Positions 25,983-35,205 of a DNA stretch of 64,000 bases are shown here, in pieces. The notes beneath the pieces were generated by a model. It searched no databases and was not told the origin of the DNA. It was given only the letters and a program-made list of their open reading frames with translations. The DNA is from Streptomyces zhaozhouensis (GTDB lineage: Bacteria; Actinomycetota; Actinomycetes; Streptomycetales; Streptomycetaceae). Positions within the stretch are counted from its first letter, which is position 1. Every line of letters starts with the position of its first letter. The position numbers and the translations under genes are program-made. Location: contig NZ_OCNE01000006.1 of assembly GCF_900230195.1 (NCBI RefSeq), positions 1 through 64,000 of the forward strand, in the 5' to 3' direction.

Positions 25983-28900
25983 ATGTCTACCGACACTCCT
26001 CCCCTCTCCCTCGCGGCCGTGGCCGACCGCCTGCCGACGCTCACCCTCGCCGACGAGCTCCGGCTCGGCCGGCGGCTCGAGGGTGCCAGGCGTATCAGGA
26101 AGCCGGCGGCCCGGCAGGCCGTGCTGGCCGAGATCGCCGAGGCCGTCGACACCGCCGAGCGGCGGGTCGAGCGGCGCAGGGCCGCCGTGCCGGCCATCGT
26201 CTATCCAGAGCAGCTGCCGGTCAGCCAGAAGAAGGACGAGATCCTGGCGGCCGTCCGCGACCACCAGGTGGTGATCGTCGCCGGCGAGACCGGCTCGGGC
26301 AAGACCACCCAGATCCCCAAGATCTGCCTGGAGCTGGGCCGCGGGGTGCGCGGCCTGATCGGCCACACCCAGCCCCGCCGGATCGCCGCGCGCACGGTGG
26401 CACAGCGGGTCGCCGAGGAGCTGGGCGGCTCGGTGGGCGAGGTGGTCGGCTTCAAGGTCCGCTTCACCGACCAGGGCAGCGACCGGACCCTGGTGAAGCT
26501 AATGACCGACGGCATCCTGCTCGCCGAGCTCCAGCAGGACCGCGAACTGCGGCAGTACGACACGATCATCATCGACGAGGCCCACGAGCGCAGCCTCAAC
26601 ATCGACTTCCTGCTGGGCTACCTCGCCCAGCTGCTGCCGCGCCGCCCCGACCTGAAGGTGATCATCACCTCGGCGACCATCGACCCGGAGCGCTTCGCCC
26701 GCCACTTCCGCGACGCCGAGGGCGAGGAGGCACCCATCGTCTCCGTCTCCGGGCGGACCTATCCGGTGGAGGTGCGCTACCGCCCGCTGCTGGAGGAGGG
26801 CGGGGACGGCGAGGAGGCCGAGGGCGAGGACCGGGACCAGGTCACCGCGATCTCGGACGCCGTGGACGAGCTGATGGCCGAGGGCCCCGGCGACATCCTG
26901 GTCTTCCTCTCCGGCGAGCGCGAGATCAGGGACACCGCCGACGCCCTGGAGAAACGCCGGCTGCCCGGCACCGAGATCCTCCCCCTGTACGCGCGCCTCT
27001 CCCACGGCGAGCAGCAGCGCGTCTTCCAGCGCCACGCCGGCCGGCGGATCGTGCTGGCGACCAACGTCGCCGAGACCTCGCTGACCGTTCCCGGCATCCG
27101 CTACGTGATCGACCCGGGCACCGCGCGCATCTCGCGCTACAGCCACCGCACCAAGGTGCAGCGGTTGCCGATCGAGCCGGTCTCCCAGGCCAGCGCCAAC
27201 CAGCGCAAGGGCCGCTGCGGCCGGACCAGCGACGGCATCTGCGTCCGGCTCTACTCGGAGGAGGACTTCCTCTCCCGGCCGGAGTTCACCGACGCGGAGA
27301 TCCTGCGCACCAACCTGGCCTCGGTGATCCTCCAGATGAACGCGGCGGGGCTCGGCGCGGTGGAGCGCTTCCCGTTCATCGACCCGCCGGACCACCGCAG
27401 CATCAAGGCCGGCGTCCAACTGCTGGAGGAGCTGGGCGCGCTGGCCGGCTCCCGGCTGACGGAGACCGGGCGCAGGCTCTCCCGGCTGCCGGTCGACCCG
27501 CGGCTGGCGCGGATGGTGCTGGAGGCGGAACGGAACGGCTGCGTCCGCGAGGTGATGGTCGTCGTCGCCGCGCTGTCCATCCAGGACCCGCGCGAGCGCC
27601 CGGCCGACAAGCAGCAGCAGGCGGACGCGCGGCACGCGCGGTTCCGGGAGGGCCCCGGCGAGGACTCGGACTTCATGGCGCTGCTCGCGCTCTGGGAGTA
27701 CGTGCGGGAACGGCAGCGGGCGCTGTCGTCCTCGGCGTTCCGCCGGATGTGCCGCGACGAGTTCCTGAACTACCTGCGGATACGCGAGTGGCAGGACATC
27801 TTCGGCCAGTTGCGGCAGGTCGGCAGGACCATGGGCGTGGAGCCGGCCGGCGAGGACACTCCGGCGGCGGCGCCGCAGGTGGTCCACCAGTCGCTGCTGG
27901 CGGGGCTGTTGTCGCAGGTGGGGCTGAAGGACCCGGAGAAGCACGAGTATCTGGGCGCGCGCGGCGCGAAGTTCGCCGTCTTCCCGGGCTCCGCGCTCTT
28001 CCGCAAGCCTCCGCGCTGGGTGATGTCGGCGGAGCTGGTGGAGACGTCCCGGCTGTGGGCGCGGATCAACGCCAGGATCGAGCCGGAGTGGATCGAGCCG
28101 CTCGCGGGCCACCTGGTCAAGCGGACCTACAGCGAGCCGCACTGGGAGCAGAAGCAGGCGGCGGTGCTCGCCTACGAGCGGGTGACCCTCTACGGGGTGC
28201 CGATCGTCGCCCGCCGGAAGGTCAACTACGGGCGGATCGACGCGGAGGTCTCGCGCGAGCTGTTCCTGCGCCACGCGCTGGTGGAGGGCGACTGGCGGAC
28301 CAACCACCAGTTCTTCCAGGACAACCGCCGGCTGCTGGCCGAGGTCGAGGAGCTGGAGCACCGGGCGCGCCGTCGGGACATCCTGGTGGACGACGAGACG
28401 CTCTTCGACTTCTACGACCAGCGGATCCCGGAGGACGTCGTCTCCGGGGCGCACTTCGACGCCTGGTGGAAGCGGAAGCGCCACGAGGACCCGGATCTGC
28501 TCAACTTCGAGAAGTCGATGCTCATCAACGAGCGGGCCGGGCAGATCACCGAGCGCGACTATCCCGACACCTGGCGCCAGGGCGGCCTGCGGCTCCGGGT
28601 GACGTACCAGTTCGAGCCGGGCGCGGACGCGGATGGGGTCACCGTCCATCTGCCCCTTCAGGTTCTGAACCAGGTGACGTCGGCCGGCTTCGACTGGCAG
28701 ATCCCGGGGCTGCGCGAGCAGTTGGTGACCGAGCTGATCCGTTCGCTGCCCAAGCCGCTGCGGCGGAACTGCGTTCCGGCGCCGGACTTCGCGCGCCGTT
28801 TCCTCGCCGAGACGCCGGAGCCGACGGAGGCGCCGCTGCGGGTGGCACTGGCCGCGGGGTTGACGCGGCTGACGGGGACGCGGATCGCGCCCGAGGACTT

Positions 28901-30020
28901 CGACCAGGACAAGGTCCCGGCCCACCTGCGGGTCACCTTCCGGGTGGTGGACGAGCGGCACCGGAAGGTGACCGGGGGGCCCGCGCCGGAGGACAAGGAT
29001 CTGGAGGCGCTCAAGCTGCGCTTCAAGCCCCGCGCGCAGGCCGCCCTGGACCGCGCCTTCGACGGGGGCGCCAAGAGCTCCAGAGCGGCGCGCGGGGGCG
29101 CGCGCGGGCGTGAGGAGGAGAGCGGGGGCGTTCCGGAGCAGCGCACGGGGCTCACCCGCTGGACGCTCGGCACGCTGCCGAAGGTCATGGAGACCCGGCG
29201 CGGCGGTCAACCTGTGAAGGCGTTCCCCGCGTTGGTCGACGAGGGCGGCTCGGTCGCGGTGCGGCTCTTCGACAACGAGGCGGCCCAGGCGGAGGCCATG
29301 GCGAGGGGCACCCGCCGCCTGGTGCTGCTCAACCTGCCGTCGGATCCGGGGAAGTTCGCCCAGCGGAAGCTCGACAACGCGGGCAAGCTGGCGCTGGCCA
29401 GCACCCCGCACGGTTCGGTGCCCGCGCTCTTCGACGACGTGGTGACGGCCGCGGCCGACCGGCTGGTCGCGGCGCACGGCGGTCCCGCGTGGGACGAGGC
29501 GGGCTTCACCCGGCTCTTCGACGCGGTGCGGGCCGACATCGTCGAGCTGACGCTGCGGCTGACGCGGCAGGTCAGGGAGGTGCTGGCGGCCTGGGGCACG
29601 TGCGAGCGCCGGCTGGCGACGGTCCGGGGCGCGACGCTGGGGCCGGCGCTGGCCGACGTGCGGGAGCAGCTGAACGGGCTGGTCCACGCGGGCTTCGTCA
29701 CCGAGCACGGCGCGCGGCGGCTGCCCGACCTGCTGCGCTACCTCCAGGCGGTCGACCGCAGGCTCCAGCAGTTGCCGCACCAGGCGGAGCGCGACCTGGC
29801 CAGGACGGCCAAGGTCAGGGAGATGATGGACGAACACGCGTGGCTGCTGGAGCAGTTCCCCGCCGGCACCCCGGTGCCCGAACGGGCATCGGAGATCCGC
29901 TGGATGATCGAGGAGCTGCGGGTGAGCTACTTCGCCCACGCGCTGGGCACGGCCTACCCGGTCTCGGAGAAGCGGATTGTCAGGGCGGTCGACGCGCTGG
30001 CTCCCGCGAGGCCTTCCTGA
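25983..30020 (+). CDS. hrpA: ATP-dependent RNA helicase HrpA
   Basis: 1345 residues, the full HrpA size. DEAH/RHA helicase motifs: Walker A GETGSGKT at 101-108, PRRIAARTVA, DEAH at 198-201, ITSATID, and QRKGRCGRTSDGIC. The helicase core is followed by winged-helix, HA2 and OB domains, then the long C-terminal DUF3418 region (from about 600) found in HrpA. In E. coli HrpA splits or rescues stalled ribosome complexes; the same role is likely here. ATG 25983 is clear. The gene is followed at 84 nt by a tRNA-Asp that has its own promoter. Confidence 0.95.
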   Translation: MSTDTPPLSLAAVADRLPTLTLADELRLGRRLEGARRIRKPAARQAVLAEIAEAVDTAERRVERRRAAVPAIVYPEQLPVSQKKDEILAAVRDHQVVIVAGETGSGKTTQIPKICLELGRGVRGLIGHTQPRRIAARTVAQRVAEELGGSVGEVVGFKVRFTDQGSDRTLVKLMTDGILLAELQQDRELRQYDTIIIDEAHERSLNIDFLLGYLAQLLPRRPDLKVIITSATIDPERFARHFRDAEGEEAPIVSVSGRTYPVEVRYRPLLEEGGDGEEAEGEDRDQVTAISDAVDELMAEGPGDILVFLSGEREIRDTADALEKRRLPGTEILPLYARLSHGEQQRVFQRHAGRRIVLATNVAETSLTVPGIRYVIDPGTARISRYSHRTKVQRLPIEPVSQASANQRKGRCGRTSDGICVRLYSEEDFLSRPEFTDAEILRTNLASVILQMNAAGLGAVERFPFIDPPDHRSIKAGVQLLEELGALAGSRLTETGRRLSRLPVDPRLARMVLEAERNGCVREVMVVVAALSIQDPRERPADKQQQADARHARFREGPGEDSDFMALLALWEYVRERQRALSSSAFRRMCRDEFLNYLRIREWQDIFGQLRQVGRTMGVEPAGEDTPAAAPQVVHQSLLAGLLSQVGLKDPEKHEYLGARGAKFAVFPGSALFRKPPRWVMSAELVETSRLWARINARIEPEWIEPLAGHLVKRTYSEPHWEQKQAAVLAYERVTLYGVPIVARRKVNYGRIDAEVSRELFLRHALVEGDWRTNHQFFQDNRRLLAEVEELEHRARRRDILVDDETLFDFYDQRIPEDVVSGAHFDAWWKRKRHEDPDLLNFEKSMLINERAGQITERDYPDTWRQGGLRLRVTYQFEPGADADGVTVHLPLQVLNQVTSAGFDWQIPGLREQLVTELIRSLPKPLRRNCVPAPDFARRFLAETPEPTEAPLRVALAAGLTRLTGTRIAPEDFDQDKVPAHLRVTFRVVDERHRKVTGGPAPEDKDLEALKLRFKPRAQAALDRAFDGGAKSSRAARGGARGREEESGGVPEQRTGLTRWTLGTLPKVMETRRGGQPVKAFPALVDEGGSVAVRLFDNEAAQAEAMARGTRRLVLLNLPSDPGKFAQRKLDNAGKLALASTPHGSVPALFDDVVTAAADRLVAAHGGPAWDEAGFTRLFDAVRADIVELTLRLTRQVREVLAAWGTCERRLATVRGATLGPALADVREQLNGLVHAGFVTEHGARRLPDLLRYLQAVDRRLQQLPHQAERDLARTAKVREMMDEHAWLLEQFPAGTPVPERASEIRWMIEELRVSYFAHALGTAYPVSEKRIVRAVDALAPARPS

Positions 30021-30059
30021 CCTGGGAGAAGTCCGCTTCTCCCGGGCGGCGGGAACCGA

Positions 30060-30090
30060 TTGGCACGGGACCCGCCGACTGGGGTAGAGT
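30060..30090 (+). promoter_or_regulatory. Promoter of tRNA-Asp copy 2
   Basis: TTGGCA (30060-30065), 19 nt, TAGAGT (30085-30090), 14 nt before the tRNA 5' end. Typical housekeeping-sigma spacing for this genus. Confidence 0.6.
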
Positions 30091-30104
30091 CACCGACGCA
30101 GCTT

Positions 30105-30179
30105 GGTCCTGTGGAGCAGTTTGGAGTGCTCGCCACCCTGTCAAGGTGGAGGCCGCGGGTTCAAATCCCGTCAGGACCG
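30105..30179 (+). tRNA. tRNA-Asp (anticodon GUC), copy 2
   Basis: 75 nt, identical over its length to the copy at 24600-24674, but a monocistronic transcript with its own promoter and terminator. Flanking sequences differ, so only the tRNA itself is conserved. Confidence 0.97.
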
Positions 30180-30198
30180 CGTTAGTTCAATTCTTTAC

Positions 30199-30235
30199 CG
30201 AAAGCCCGGCCCCTCCGAGAGGGTCCGGGCTTTCG
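30199..30235 (+). terminator. Intrinsic terminator after tRNA-Asp copy 2
   Basis: CGAAAGCCCGG (30199-30209) pairs with CCGGGCTTTCG (30225-30235), with an inner CCCTC/GAGGG. About 20 nt after the tRNA. Confidence 0.85.
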
Positions 30236-30454
30236 CCGTGTCGGAGCGGGGAAGGATCAAGTCGGGCAGCAAGCGGGCGTACTACCCCGCGAGCGGGGCG
30301 CGAGGCAAGCGGAGACGCGTGTGACGGGAGTCACTCAACTTGATTGCGCGCTGGACTCGTTCGACCCCGTAGAGACACCCGCCAATTTAATATGTGCAAT
30401 TGCACCGGGAGTTGGGGGAACCTCACGGACCCTCAGGAACCGCCCCCGGGGCAC

Positions 30455-30493
30455 AAAAAGATCGCGTCGGACCCGGCGGAGTCCGACGCGATC
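30455..30493 (-). terminator. Intrinsic terminator of bldC
   Basis: GATCGCGTCGGAC pairs perfectly with GTCCGACGCGATC around an 8-nt loop (30460-30493). On the minus strand TTTTT follows directly (30459-30455). It lies 54 nt after the bldC stop and is one of the clearest terminators of the window. Confidence 0.93.
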
Positions 30494-30546
30494 GAAGCCA
30501 AGCGGACCGGAGTGGGGGCCCCGGAGCCTGGGGTGTGCGGTGTTGC

Positions 30547-30753
30547 TCAGGCCTCGCCACGTTGCTGCGGGATGCCCGCCAACAGTGCGCGCACCTCCGC
30601 TTCGCGATAGCGGCGGTGCCCACCAAGCGTGCGGATAGACGTAAGCTTGCCCGCCTTTGCCCAGCGTGTGACCGTTTTAGGGTCGACGCGGAACATCGTG
30701 GCAACCTCAGCCGGGGTCAGCAGCGGCTCGGCATCAGGGGTGCGAGCGGTCAT
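30547..30753 (-). CDS. bldC: Developmental DNA-binding protein BldC
   Basis: 68 residues, a MerR-like winged helix-turn-helix with no effector domain. The helix-turn-helix is LLTPAEVATMFRVDPKTVTR, the wing IRTLGGHRRYREAEVRALL. BldC (SCO4091) binds direct repeats in an asymmetric head-to-tail array and holds Streptomyces in vegetative growth, delaying sporulation; mutants are bald on some media. The protein is nearly identical to the one I remember, so identification is secure. ATG 30753 has RBS GAGGAGG; upstream starts to 30819 are not conserved. It has a long upstream gap and its own terminator, so it is likely monocistronic. Confidence 0.97.
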   Translation of the reverse strand: MTARTPDAEPLLTPAEVATMFRVDPKTVTRWAKAGKLTSIRTLGGHRRYREAEVRALLAGIPQQRGEA

Positions 30754-31194
30754 GAGCGGCCTCCTCGGGAGAACCGAACCATCACGGTTCTTTCCTCTAA
30801 ATTCTGCACCTTGACCCACGTTGCCCGAAATGACAGACGCGAGTCGAGTCGGTTATAGGACGAACGGCTTGTCCTCGGCACTACAACTACACCATCCGTC
30901 CAGCCGGGTCGGCCAAACCGATGGAATTGCCCTCTCAGGTGTTCAACCTCGGCGGAAGCCGATGGACCATGCCATAGCGGACAGTCACACGACCGTGACG
31001 ATCAGTCACAACGTGAATGAGTCGCCATCAGCCCTCCCAAGGAGGCGCAATACCGATCCATCCGCCCCGCGACGGACAGATGGAGCCCCTCCGAACTCCT
31101 TGTCCTATTTTGACACGAGGGGAGCACTTGAAGGCAAGAGTCCGTACAGTGCCTTCCATCACGCTTGGGGCTTTAGTCCCCTCACGCCCCGCTT
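30754..31194. promoter_or_regulatory. bldC upstream region
   Basis: 440 nt, distinctly less GC-rich than average (for example CTAAATTCTGCACC near 30797). No credible gene; a 143-codon frame on the plus strand has no family character. It should contain the bldC promoter(s) and a long leader on the minus strand. Confidence 0.55.
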
Positions 31195-32034
31195 TCAGTT
31201 GGCGAACTGGCGTTCTCGCACGGCCATCCAGCGATCGGTCAGCCCTTCGTAGATCCGCTGGGCCCGCTCCAGATCGCCGGCGGCCAGAGCGCTCAGCCCC
31301 TCCGCCACCTCGGCCGCCGAGTGATCGGCCGCCAGTTGGTCCTCGGAGATCGTATAGACCAACCCGCCGTAGTCCAGTTCGACCAGCGATCGGGGGTGGA
31401 ACTCCTCGAGCCAGCGACCCACATCGGTGAGCGCCCCCACCATCGGCCCGTCGGGCATCGTCTCCCGGAGCGCGCGCAGCCCCCTGGCCACCCGGCGCCG
31501 CGCCTGGACCATCGGCGTGCGGTAACGAAGCCGCGACACTCCGTCCACCGAGGGGCGCCCCACCTCGCGGAACTCCCGCTCGTCGTCCGCGAAGAGCACG
31601 AACCAGCGCACCGGCACATGCCAGAGCGCGGAGCGTATCCAGGGGCGCGCGTCCGGATTGCGCTCACGCCAGCGCGTGTACTCGTCCGAGGCGCGCCGTC
31701 GCACGCCGGGCGGCAGGGCCGAGTCCACCACCGACTGCGGCATCAGCCACTGCCCCACCTCCCCCATCGCCTGCCAGGACCGCAGCCTGGTCCGCCACGG
31801 GCAGACGCACAGCACCCCGTCCAGCCAGGTCACGAACGCGTCGGCGCTCTCCCGCGCCGGCGCCACCCGCGGCGGCGTCGCGACGACCGCCCCCAGCGCC
31901 GCCCGCAGCTCGTCCTGGAGCCCCGGCAGCCGCGGGCGCCTGGCGTACTCCGCCCAGTGCGCGCGCTCCGGCTCGGGAAAGGCCGCGAGCGGCTCGTACA
32001 CCCTCAGATACGCCGCGTACGGAACCTTCGCCAC
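31195..32034 (-). CDS. Conserved hypothetical protein upstream of bldC
   Basis: 279 residues, cytoplasmic, no membrane segment or known motif that I recognise. It is rich in Trp and Arg in the middle ([20 protein letters not shown]) and ends with a helical part ([20 protein letters not shown]). It has the same position relative to bldC and vdh as SCO4090 in S. coelicolor (from memory), so it is a core Streptomyces gene. GTG 32034 has RBS GGGAGG. No function should be assigned. Confidence 0.75.
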   Translation of the reverse strand: MAKVPYAAYLRVYEPLAAFPEPERAHWAEYARRPRLPGLQDELRAALGAVVATPPRVAPARESADAFVTWLDGVLCVCPWRTRLRSWQAMGEVGQWLMPQSVVDSALPPGVRRRASDEYTRWRERNPDARPWIRSALWHVPVRWFVLFADDEREFREVGRPSVDGVSRLRYRTPMVQARRRVARGLRALRETMPDGPMVGALTDVGRWLEEFHPRSLVELDYGGLVYTISEDQLAADHSAAEVAEGLSALAAGDLERAQRIYEGLTDRWMAVRERQFAN

Positions 32035-32216
32035 GCCACCCCTCCCAGCTCACGTCCGGCCCCGGCCGCCCTCCGCCCGGGGCCGTGGGCACCGCCCTGA
32101 TCGTGTCACTACCGCGCACCCACGGCATCCCCGGCGCCCGACCCGCCGTACTCTCGTCTCACCAAAGCCCTCACCATCAACGAGGGCGTCTCGATCGACC
32201 TACAGGAGTCACCACC

Positions 32217-33356
32217 GTGACCGACGTACGTCCCGCTGTCACCGGCGACAGCGCCCCGGAGGCCGAGGTGCTCGACACCCTGTTCCACTCGGACCAGGGC
32301 GGACACGAACAGGTCGTCCTCTGCCAGGACCGGCCCACCGGTCTCCGCGCCGTGATCGCCGTCCACTCCACCGCGCTCGGCCCCGCGCTGGGCGGCACCC
32401 GTTTCCACGCCTACCCGGACTCCCCCCGTCCCGAGAGCGCCGCGCTCGCCGACGCCCTCCGGCTGGCGCGCGGGATGACCTACAAGAACGCGCTGGCCGG
32501 CCTGGAACACGGCGGCGGCAAGGCCGTGATCATCGGTGATCCGGAGAAGATCAAGACCGAGGAGCTGCTGCTCGCCTACGGTCGCTGCGTGGCCGCGCTC
32601 GGCGGCCGCTACGTCACCGCCTGCGATGTCGGCACCTATGTCCGTGACATGGACGTCGTCGCCAGGACCTGCCGCTGGACCACGGGGCGCTCCCCCGAGA
32701 ACGGCGGCGCCGGCGACTCCTCGGTGCTCACCGCCTACGGCGTCTTCCAGGCCATGCTCGCCTCGGCCGAGCACCGCTGGGGCTCCCCCGAGCTCACCGG
32801 CCGCGCGGTCGGCGTCGCCGGCGTGGGCAAGGTCGGTCACCTCCTCGTCGACCAGCTGGTCGAGGCAGGCGCCCGGGTCCTGATCCACGACGTCAACGCC
32901 GAGGCGGTCCGCCGTGTGCGTGCCGCCCACCCCTCGGTCGTCGCGGTGGACACGGCCGACGAACTGATCGGCGCCCAGGAACTGGACATCTACGCCCCCT
33001 GCGCGCTGGGCGGCGTGCTCAACGACCACACCGTCCCGCTGCTCCGGGCCGCCGTCGTCTGCGGCGCGGCCAACAACCAGCTGGACCACCCGGGGGTCGA
33101 GAAGGACCTCGCCGACCGGGGCATCCTCTACGCGCCGGACTACGTGGTGAACTCCGGCGGGGTGATCCAGGTCGCCGACGAGTTGCACGGCTTCGACTTC
33201 GCACGTGCGAAGACCAAGGCCGCCGACATCCGACTCACCACGCGCGAGATCTTCCAGCGCGCCGACAGCGACGGCGTTCCCCCGGCCGTGGCCGCCGACC
33301 GGATCGCGGAACAGCGAATCTCGCAGGCCAGGGGCGTGGATCGCCCGTTTGCGTAA
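32217..33356 (+). CDS. vdh: Valine (branched-chain amino acid) dehydrogenase
   Basis: 379 residues. Oxidatively deaminates valine, leucine or isoleucine to the 2-oxo acid with NAD, feeding branched acyl-CoA precursors to fatty acids and polyketides. Glu/Leu/Phe/Val dehydrogenase features are clear: [12 protein letters not shown], the catalytic Lys region [19 protein letters not shown], the NAD-binding [12 protein letters not shown] and CGAANNQL. The length is slightly above other family members because of an N-terminal extension of about 20 residues. GTG 32217 follows AGGAG. S. coelicolor vdh (SCO4089) has this position two genes from bldC. Confidence 0.95.
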   Translation: MTDVRPAVTGDSAPEAEVLDTLFHSDQGGHEQVVLCQDRPTGLRAVIAVHSTALGPALGGTRFHAYPDSPRPESAALADALRLARGMTYKNALAGLEHGGGKAVIIGDPEKIKTEELLLAYGRCVAALGGRYVTACDVGTYVRDMDVVARTCRWTTGRSPENGGAGDSSVLTAYGVFQAMLASAEHRWGSPELTGRAVGVAGVGKVGHLLVDQLVEAGARVLIHDVNAEAVRRVRAAHPSVVAVDTADELIGAQELDIYAPCALGGVLNDHTVPLLRAAVVCGAANNQLDHPGVEKDLADRGILYAPDYVVNSGGVIQVADELHGFDFARAKTKAADIRLTTREIFQRADSDGVPPAVAADRIAEQRISQARGVDRPFA

Positions 33357-33604
33357 GACATGTCACCCCCTGCGGACGAGTCGTACTGGGAAAGAAGGTA
33401 AAATCGCCGTTGACCAGCAGAGAGGGTTCTTCGGGCGGCGGGCGTTGCGGCTCGGGTCCTGCGGACGACGTACCGCGGGGTCCCGGAAGCAGGTACGGTT
33501 AAAGGCCGATGGACTGGGCGCTTCTGAGAAGGGCCCACTCTCGATCATGAACGGATGTCAACACTCCGGGGCCGTCGTGCCCCGTCGTTGAGGGGGTCGA
33601 GCCA

Positions 33605-33871
33605 ATGGGGCGCGGCCGGGCCAAGGCCAAGCAGACTAAGGTCGCCCGCCAGCTGAAGTACAACAGCGGCCGGACGGACCTTTCTCGCCTGGCCGAAGAG
33701 CTGGGTGCTTCTCCGACGCAGGACCAGCAGCCGTCCAACGGCGAGCCTGCCGAGAGCGACGATGAGCTGGACGACGACCTGTACGCGCGGTACGCGGAGC
33801 TGTACAACGAAGAGGACGAGGAGGACGACCAAGAGCCGTCCCCCGACTCTTCGAAACGGCGTGGCGCCTGA
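33605..33871 (+). CDS. DUF3073 small acidic protein
   Basis: 88 residues. N-terminal third basic (MGRGRAKAKQTKVARQLKYN), remainder strongly acidic (NEEDEEDDQEPSPDSSKRR). This is the DUF3073 family, universal in actinobacteria and of unknown role. The basic head suggests nucleic-acid or ribosome contact; that is inference. The 248 nt upstream (33357-33604) carry no gene. It is followed by two hairpins before convergent purM. Confidence 0.92.
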   Translation: MGRGRAKAKQTKVARQLKYNSGRTDLSRLAEELGASPTQDQQPSNGEPAESDDELDDDLYARYAELYNEEDEEDDQEPSPDSSKRRGA

Positions 33872-33928
33872 CTGGCGTCGTTCGTCTTCGACCAACTCAT
33901 GGCGTCCGATGGACGCGTGACGACTGGC

Positions 33929-33953
33929 CCGGTCCGGGAGCCTCCCGGACCGG
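33929..33953 (+). terminator. Terminator-like hairpin after the DUF3073 gene
   Basis: CCGGTCCGGGAG pairs with CTCCCGGACCGG; the inner three pairs probably open to form the loop. TCTC follows on the plus strand. Confidence 0.75.
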
Positions 33954-34011
33954 TCTCAGTGTTGTGTGGGCCGTCGCCCGCACGCCGGCACGCGCTCCAC
34001 GGGCGCTTCTT

Positions 34012-34040
34012 CCACCGCGCGGGCACGACCCGCGCGGTGG
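34012..34040. terminator. Hairpin between convergent DUF3073 and purM genes
   Basis: CCACCGCGCGGG, loop CACGA, CCCGCGCGGTGG, 12 perfect pairs, 52 nt from the purM stop. Suited to stop purM transcription on the minus strand; no U-tract. Confidence 0.65.
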
Positions 34041-34091
34041 TCGGTGTGGGGACCGGTCCTGCCTCCGGCCCCACCGTGGGCGGCTCCACCG

Positions 34092-35162
34092 TCAACCCGG
34101 GTGGTTCCCGCTGAGCGTGGCCGTTCCCCCGTCGGTCTCCGCGGCGACGATCTCGCCGAGGACCCAGGAGGGGACGCCTCGTTCGCCGAGCAGCGCCAGC
34201 GCCGGGTCCACCGACTCGCGCGGCAGCACCGCGACCATGCCCACGCCCATGTTCAGCGTGCGCTCCAGCTCCTCCCTGGCCACCCGGCCGACCGCGCCCA
34301 CCACGTCGAAGACCGGCGCCGGCCGCCAGGTGGAGCGGTCCAGCACCGCGCGCACGCCCTCGGGCAGCACCCGGCCGAGGTTGTTGGCGAGCCCGCCCCC
34401 GGTGACATGGGCGAACGCGTGCACCTCGACCGTCCGGGTCAGGGCCAGGCAGTCCAGCGAGTAGATCCGCGTCGGCTCCAGCAGCTCCTCGCCAAGCGTC
34501 CTGCCGAACTCGGGCACCTCGCGCTCAAGCCCCCAGCCGGCCTGGTGCAGCAGCACGTGGCGGACCAGCGAGTAGCCGTTGGAGTGCAGTCCGCTGGCCG
34601 CCATCGCCACGACCACGTCTCCCGGGCGGACCCGGTCGGCGCCCAGCAGGGCGTCCGCCTCGACCACGCCGGTCGCCGCCCCGGCGATGTCGTACTCCTC
34701 CGGGCCGAGCAGCCCCGGGTGCTCGGCGGTCTCGCCGCCCACCAGCGCGCAGCCGGCCAGCACACAGCCCTCGGCGATCCCCTTCACCAGGGCCGCGACC
34801 CGCTCGGGGTAGACCTTGCCGACGCAGACGTAGTCGGTCATGAAGAGGGGCTCGGCGCCGCAGACCACCAGGTCGTCGACGACCATGGCGACCAGGTCGC
34901 GGCCGACCGTGTCGTGGATGTCGAGGCGCTGCGCGATGGCGACCTTGGTACCGACGCCGTCGGTGGCCGAGGCGAGCAGGGGGCGCCGGTAGCGGGTCAG
35001 CGCCGAGGCGTCGAAGAGTCCGGCGAAGCCGCCGAGGCCGCCCACGCTCTCGGGGCGCTGGGCCTTGGCGACCCACTCCTTCATCAGCCGGACGGCGGTC
35101 TCGCCGGCCTCGATATCGACACCGGCCGCCGCGTAGCTGGCTCCGGGCACGTTCGTCGTCAT
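34092..35162 (-). CDS. purM: Phosphoribosylformylglycinamidine cyclo-ligase (AIR synthetase)
   Basis: 356 residues. Closes the imidazole ring: FGAM plus ATP to aminoimidazole ribonucleotide, step 5 of purine synthesis. Family motifs: SYAAAGVDIEAG at the start, DGVGTKVAIAQ, VCGAEPLFMTDYV, the Gly-rich ALVGGETAEHPG and VHAFAHVTGGGLANNL. Length is normal. It follows purF on the same strand after 43 nt, so the two form one operon. Confidence 0.97.
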   Translation of the reverse strand: MTTNVPGASYAAAGVDIEAGETAVRLMKEWVAKAQRPESVGGLGGFAGLFDASALTRYRRPLLASATDGVGTKVAIAQRLDIHDTVGRDLVAMVVDDLVVCGAEPLFMTDYVCVGKVYPERVAALVKGIAEGCVLAGCALVGGETAEHPGLLGPEEYDIAGAATGVVEADALLGADRVRPGDVVVAMAASGLHSNGYSLVRHVLLHQAGWGLEREVPEFGRTLGEELLEPTRIYSLDCLALTRTVEVHAFAHVTGGGLANNLGRVLPEGVRAVLDRSTWRPAPVFDVVGAVGRVAREELERTLNMGVGMVAVLPRESVDPALALLGERGVPSWVLGEIVAAETDGGTATLSGNHPG

Positions 35163-35205
35163 CAGGTCTCTCTCGTGTGGTCGTGCGGCACCGGTGCCGG
35201 TCGGC

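Noticed and set aside
30821..31252. 143-codon plus-strand frame upstream of bldC
   Set aside because: Overlaps the end of the gene at 31195-32034, no RBS, no family features.
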